Below are positions 20,217 through 22,618 of a DNA stretch of 22,618 nt, piece by piece. A program made the translations under genes and the position numbers. The DNA is from an uncultured Corynebacterium sp. (lineage in GTDB: Bacteria > Actinomycetota > Actinomycetes > Mycobacteriales > Mycobacteriaceae), in the NCBI RefSeq assembly GCF_937999985.1, contig NZ_CALLDG010000091.1, forward strand, positions 1 through 22,618, in the 5' to 3' direction. How positions within the stretch are numbered: position 1 is the stretch's first letter; the number at the start of each line of letters is the position of its first letter. The notes beneath the pieces are model-generated. The model made no database searches and was not told where the DNA came from. It saw only the letters and a program-made list of their open reading frames with translations.

Positions 20217-21844
20217 GCCAGCTCGACGATCTCCATGTACTCGTCGCTCCACAGGTCCTCCACCCCATCGGGCAGCACGATCACGCGCTCGGGCTCGAGG
20301 GCCTTCACCGCGCCCGGGTCGTGGGTGACCAGCACCACCGCGCCCGTGTAGGTTCGCAGCGCGTCCAGCACCTGCTCGCGGGACTGCGGATCCAGGTTAT
20401 TGGTCGGCTCATCCAGCAGCAACACGTTTGCCCGCGAGCTGACAAGGGTGGCCAGGGCCAGGCGGGTCTTCTCGCCGCCGGAAAGGGTGCCGGCGGGCTG
20501 CTCCAACTGCTCGCCGGAGAACATGAAGGCGCCCAGCAGGCCGCGGAGGTCCTGCTCGCCGGCATCGGGGCAGGCCTCAATGGCGTTGTCCCAGACGGAC
20601 TTGTCCGGATCGATCGTGTCGTGCTCCTGGGCGAAGTAGCCGACCTTCAGGCCGTGTCCGGTGACGATGCCGCCCTCGCCGTCGGTGCGTTCCACCCCGG
20701 CCAGCAGCTTCAGCAGTGTGGTCTTGCCCGCGCCGTTGAAGCCGAGCACCACCACGCGGGATCCCTTGTCGATGGCCAGATCCACCCCGGCGAAGACCTC
20801 CAGGGAGCCGTACATCTTGGTCAGCCCCTTGGCGTTCATGGGGGTTTTGCCGCACGGGGCGGGCTCCGGGAAGCTGATGTTGGCCACGCGATCCTCGACG
20901 CGAATCTCGTCCAGGTTGCCCAGCATCTTCTCCGCGCGGGCGGCCATCTGCTTGGCGGCCTTTGCCTTGGTGGCCTTGGCGCCCAACTTCTCGGCTTGCT
21001 GCTTCAGCGCGCTGGCCTTTTTCTCGGCATTGGCCTTCTCGCGGCGGCGGCGCGCCTCGTCGGTGGCGCGGGCGTCCTTGTACTTGGTCCAGCCCATGTT
21101 GTAGACGTCGGCCTCGCCACGCACGGCGTCCAGGAACCAGATCTTGTTGCAGACATCGTCCAGCAGTTCCACGTCGTGGCTGATCATGATCAGCCCGCCC
21201 TCGTGCTTGGCTAAGAAGCCGCGCAGCCAGGTGATGGAGTCCGCGTCCAGGTGGTTAGTCGGCTCGTCCAAAAGAAGGGTGGTCTGCGAACGGCCGGAGC
21301 CGGCGGTGGCGGCAAAGAGGATCTGCGCCAGCTCCACGCGGCGGCGCTGGCCACCGGAGAGCGTCTTCAATGGCTGGTCCAGCACTCGTTCGGGCAGCCC
21401 CAGCGAGTCGCAGATCTGCGCGGCCTCGCTGTCGGCCTCGTAACCGCCGAGGGCGTGGTACTTCTCCTCCAGGCGGCTGTACTTGAGGATCGCAGCATCG
21501 CGCTGGCCGGCGGATTCGCTGGTCTCCATGATTTCCTGCTGGCGCTCCATGGAGTGGCGGATGCGGTCCAGGCCACGGGCGGAAAGCACGCGGTCGCGCG
21601 CGGTCTGCTCGATGTCGCCCTCCTTGGAATCCTGCGGCAGGTAACCCATCTCGCCGCTGCGCGTGACGGTGCCGCCGTAGGGCTCGCCCTCACCCGCCAG
21701 GATGCGCATGGTGGTGGTCTTGCCCGCACCGTTGCGTCCGACCAGGCCGATGCGGTCGCCAGGCTGCACTCGCAGGTGCTGCCCGGGGGCGTTCAGCAGG
21801 GTTCGAGCCCCCACTCGAACCTCTAGGTCATTAGTAACAATCAC
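20213..21844 (-). CDS. ABC-F family ATP-binding protein (ribosome-associated type)
   Basis: A 543-residue soluble protein with two ABC ATPase domains and no membrane segment. Walker A motifs are GLVGRNGAGKTTT (about 33-45) and VLGFNGAGKTTLL; signature motifs are LSGGQRRRVELAQ and LSGGEKTRLALA; Walker B motifs are LLLDEPTNHLD and LLLDEPTNNLD. The lysine/alanine-rich linker between them (about 265-320) is the ABC-F P-site tRNA interaction region. Such proteins act on the ribosome during translation; this appears to be a conserved corynebacterial housekeeping paralogue rather than a resistance factor, but that is inference. The GTG at 21844 (MIVTNDLEV) is chosen because the family starts there; the longer open frame upstream is not protein-like. 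No Shine-Dalgarno sequence; a TAGGCT box lies 8 nt upstream. Confidence 0.93.
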   Translation of the reverse strand: MIVTNDLEVRVGARTLLNAPGQHLRVQPGDRIGLVGRNGAGKTTTMRILAGEGEPYGGTVTRSGEMGYLPQDSKEGDIEQTARDRVLSARGLDRIRHSMERQQEIMETSESAGQRDAAILKYSRLEEKYHALGGYEADSEAAQICDSLGLPERVLDQPLKTLSGGQRRRVELAQILFAATAGSGRSQTTLLLDEPTNHLDADSITWLRGFLAKHEGGLIMISHDVELLDDVCNKIWFLDAVRGEADVYNMGWTKYKDARATDEARRRREKANAEKKASALKQQAEKLGAKATKAKAAKQMAARAEKMLGNLDEIRVEDRVANISFPEPAPCGKTPMNAKGLTKMYGSLEVFAGVDLAIDKGSRVVVLGFNGAGKTTLLKLLAGVERTDGEGGIVTGHGLKVGYFAQEHDTIDPDKSVWDNAIEACPDAGEQDLRGLLGAFMFSGEQLEQPAGTLSGGEKTRLALATLVSSRANVLLLDEPTNNLDPQSREQVLDALRTYTGAVVLVTHDPGAVKALEPERVIVLPDGVEDLWSDEYMEIVELA

Positions 21845-21852
21845 AAGGAAGA

Positions 21853-21858
21853 AGCCTA
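21853..21858 (-). promoter_or_regulatory. Candidate -10 box for the leaderless ABC-F gene
   Basis: Read on the minus strand this is TAGGCT, 8 nt before the GTG start, with no Shine-Dalgarno sequence between them (the bases are pyrimidine-rich). It fits the leaderless pattern seen at other genes in the window. Confidence 0.45.
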
Positions 21859-21988
21859 TCAGCCATCCCCGCCGGCGACCCTTCCCACCCCATGAACACC
21901 GGAGTCGCGTTGCCCGGGTCCCCCATAGTCCCGAGTCGCAGCCGGCGTGTGTCGCCGACGGGGCTGTCTTCTTCCCGTGCCCCACCTT

Positions 21989-22006
21989 TCGGTATGTTCG
22001 TACCGA
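21989..22006. repeat. Operator-like inverted repeat TCGGTA-N6-TACCGA
   Basis: TCGGTATGTTCGTACCGA has perfect 6-bp arms around TGTTCG. The size and symmetry suggest a dimeric regulator site in the divergent region. It is not a full LexA box, as only one GTTCG half is present. Confidence 0.6.
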
Positions 22007-22045
22007 GTAGGACAAAATTCATGTTAGGAACTGTGCTTGGTGCCC

Positions 22046-22078
22046 GCAGGCCAAACGTTACACCTGGTCTGCGGCCTG
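22046..22078 (+). other. Mutually exclusive hairpins in the cyclase gene leader region
   Basis: GCAGGCCA (22046-22053) can pair with TGGTCTGC (22065-22072, one G-U pair), or its core CAGGCC can pair with GGCCTG (22073-22078). Only one can form at a time. This could be an attenuator-like switch if transcribed; no known riboswitch motif is recognised. Confidence 0.4.
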
Positions 22079-22158
22079 TCCCCCAAACCCTGAACTTAAA
22101 CCTTAGCTTGCGAAGATTCTTATTCTATTAGGGGCTTCTTATATCTGTAGCTCTTACA

Positions 22159-22181
22159 TTCAGGCGCAAAAAAATCCTGAA
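22159..22181 (+). repeat. Hairpin TTCAGG...CCTGAA before the cyclase gene
   Basis: Perfect 6-bp arms (22159-22164 and 22176-22181) enclose an 11-nt loop containing seven A. It lies 63 nt before the start codon. Without a following T-run it is not a standard terminator on the plus strand. Confidence 0.5.
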
Positions 22182-22244
22182 GATGCGATAAGTAAAACAC
22201 GGCTGTGTAAGTTCGGGGGTAAGAACCCAGAATCGGAGGTTTAA

Positions 22245-22618
22245 GTGACCCATCAGCTCGTGCTTAAGGGCCTCGGTCCAGCCGGAGCGCTCCTGGCCAT
22301 TCGAGCTGCACAGCGTGGTTTCCACGTCATCGCCTATGATCCGGCCTTCGACGTACACAGTTCTCACCCCTTCCCCGGCACCTACGGGGTGTTCTCCACA
22401 CAGATTCCCACCTGGGCCGATCGCCTTTTTAGTGCACCGGAACCCCTGGACGTCGTCGCAGGCACTCCCCTCACCCGCCGCACGCTGGGGTTTAGCTATC
22501 GGATGCTGAACCAGGAGGCGGTCGCGGAGGCCCTGCGCTGCTCGAACGTGCGCATCAAACCAGAGCCGCTTCCCGATGGCATGGAGGCGATCGACAGCAC
22601 CGGCGCCCCACGGACGGA
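22245..22618 (+). CDS. Lycopene cyclase family flavoprotein (CrtY/CrtL type), 3' end outside window
   Basis: An open frame of 124 codons from a GTG at 22245, preceded by GGAGG at 5-nt spacing, that runs off the end of the window. The N-terminus (LVLKGLGPAGALLAIRAAQRG) is a Rossmann dinucleotide-binding motif GxGPAG for FAD, followed by an acidic strand end (IAYDP). The next segments, TYGVF (46-50), WADRL and YRMLNQEAVAEAL (84-96), follow the order seen in CrtY/CrtL lycopene beta-cyclases (YGVW, then a Y-x-x-(I/L)-N-R-x-x-L-type stretch). It would cyclise lycopene or a related carotenoid using reduced FAD. C. glutamicum cyclises its carotenoid with the unrelated heterodimeric CrtYe/Yf membrane proteins, so this type is unusual for that model. 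No other carotenoid genes are in view, and the family name rests on the N-terminal third only. Confidence 0.75.
   Translation, partial: MTHQLVLKGLGPAGALLAIRAAQRGFHVIAYDPAFDVHSSHPFPGTYGVFSTQIPTWADRLFSAPEPLDVVAGTPLTRRTLGFSYRMLNQEAVAEALRCSNVRIKPEPLPDGMEAIDSTGAPRT

Larger units (their letters stand above)
21845..22244. other. 400-bp divergent intergenic region with inverted repeats
   Basis: This lies between the ABC-F gene (minus) and the lycopene-cyclase-like gene (plus). I see no credible coding region in it. It holds an operator-like inverted repeat (21989-22006), a block able to form two mutually exclusive hairpins (22046-22078), an A+T-rich stretch (about 22097-22150) where a promoter probably lies, and a hairpin with an A-rich loop (22159-22181). 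The start of the cyclase gene has a good GGAGG ribosome-binding site at 22235-22239. The exact promoter cannot be fixed by eye. Confidence 0.5.

Noticed and set aside
21845..22015. Longer ABC-F N-terminus starting at 22015
   Set aside because: The 57 extra residues are not protein-like and the family begins at MIVTNDLEV (21844).

Overview
The window looks like chromosomal DNA of a high-GC Corynebacterium. The evidence is an aconitase gene (acn) followed by its TetR regulator AcnR, with an AcnR-type operator in the acn promoter; a RipA-like NlpC/P60 hydrolase and a small tail-anchored protein divergent from acn (the layout known from C. glutamicum and, in part, from mycobacteria around Rv1474c-Rv1478); an exact match to the GlxR consensus; and many genes that appear to be leaderless. 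I cannot fix the species from sequence reading alone. The gene density, tight spacing and even composition indicate a normal chromosomal segment. I see no insertion sequence, prophage, integrase or CRISPR array.

Layout. Positions 2-997 hold the end of pyrD (pyrimidine synthesis), converging on a YbhB/PEBP-like protein (994-1551, minus). A tRNA-Leu(GAG) gene (1703-1788) is followed after only 4 nt by a TVP38/TMEM64 (DedA-like) membrane protein and a small helix-turn-helix protein (2503-3123). On the minus strand, DUF3097, NfeD and an SPFH/stomatin-like protein (5557 down to 3120) look like one operon. NfeD and SPFH are a classic membrane-microdomain pair. DUF3097 is divergent from an unrecognised actinobacterial protein (5583-6359).

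The minus strand from 9149 to 6364 carries a Rv1476/DUF6676-like membrane protein and ripA, whose 400-bp leader contains a GlxR site and MtrA-box-like repeats. The plus strand from 9375 carries acn, acnR, an ACT-domain protein (UPF0237), its usual partner UPF0210, and a two-helix membrane protein. An Lrp/AsnC regulator (15319-15798, minus) is divergent from a large fused indolepyruvate:ferredoxin oxidoreductase (16040-19438). A class I glutamine amidotransferase follows, converging on an ABC-F ATPase (20213-21844, minus). A 400-bp structured intergenic region precedes the first 124 codons of a lycopene-cyclase-like flavoprotein that runs off the window.

How it works together. The best-supported regulatory story is carbon and iron-sulfur metabolism: acn is read from a -10 box directly abutting an AcnR operator, and acnR lies just downstream behind a hairpin. 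RipA sits under probable cAMP/GlxR and MtrA control. The Lrp regulator probably controls the keto-acid oxidoreductase. Two window-wide patterns stand out. Several genes lack a Shine-Dalgarno sequence but have a TANNNT box 6-8 nt before the start codon, as expected for leaderless mRNAs. Three of five convergent gene pairs share a CTAG tetranucleotide as both stop codons. I did not find a clear new multi-gene defence or mobile system. The least understood parts are DUF3097 with its divergent neighbour, the SatD-like HTH protein, the UPF0237/UPF0210 pair and the leader of the cyclase gene.
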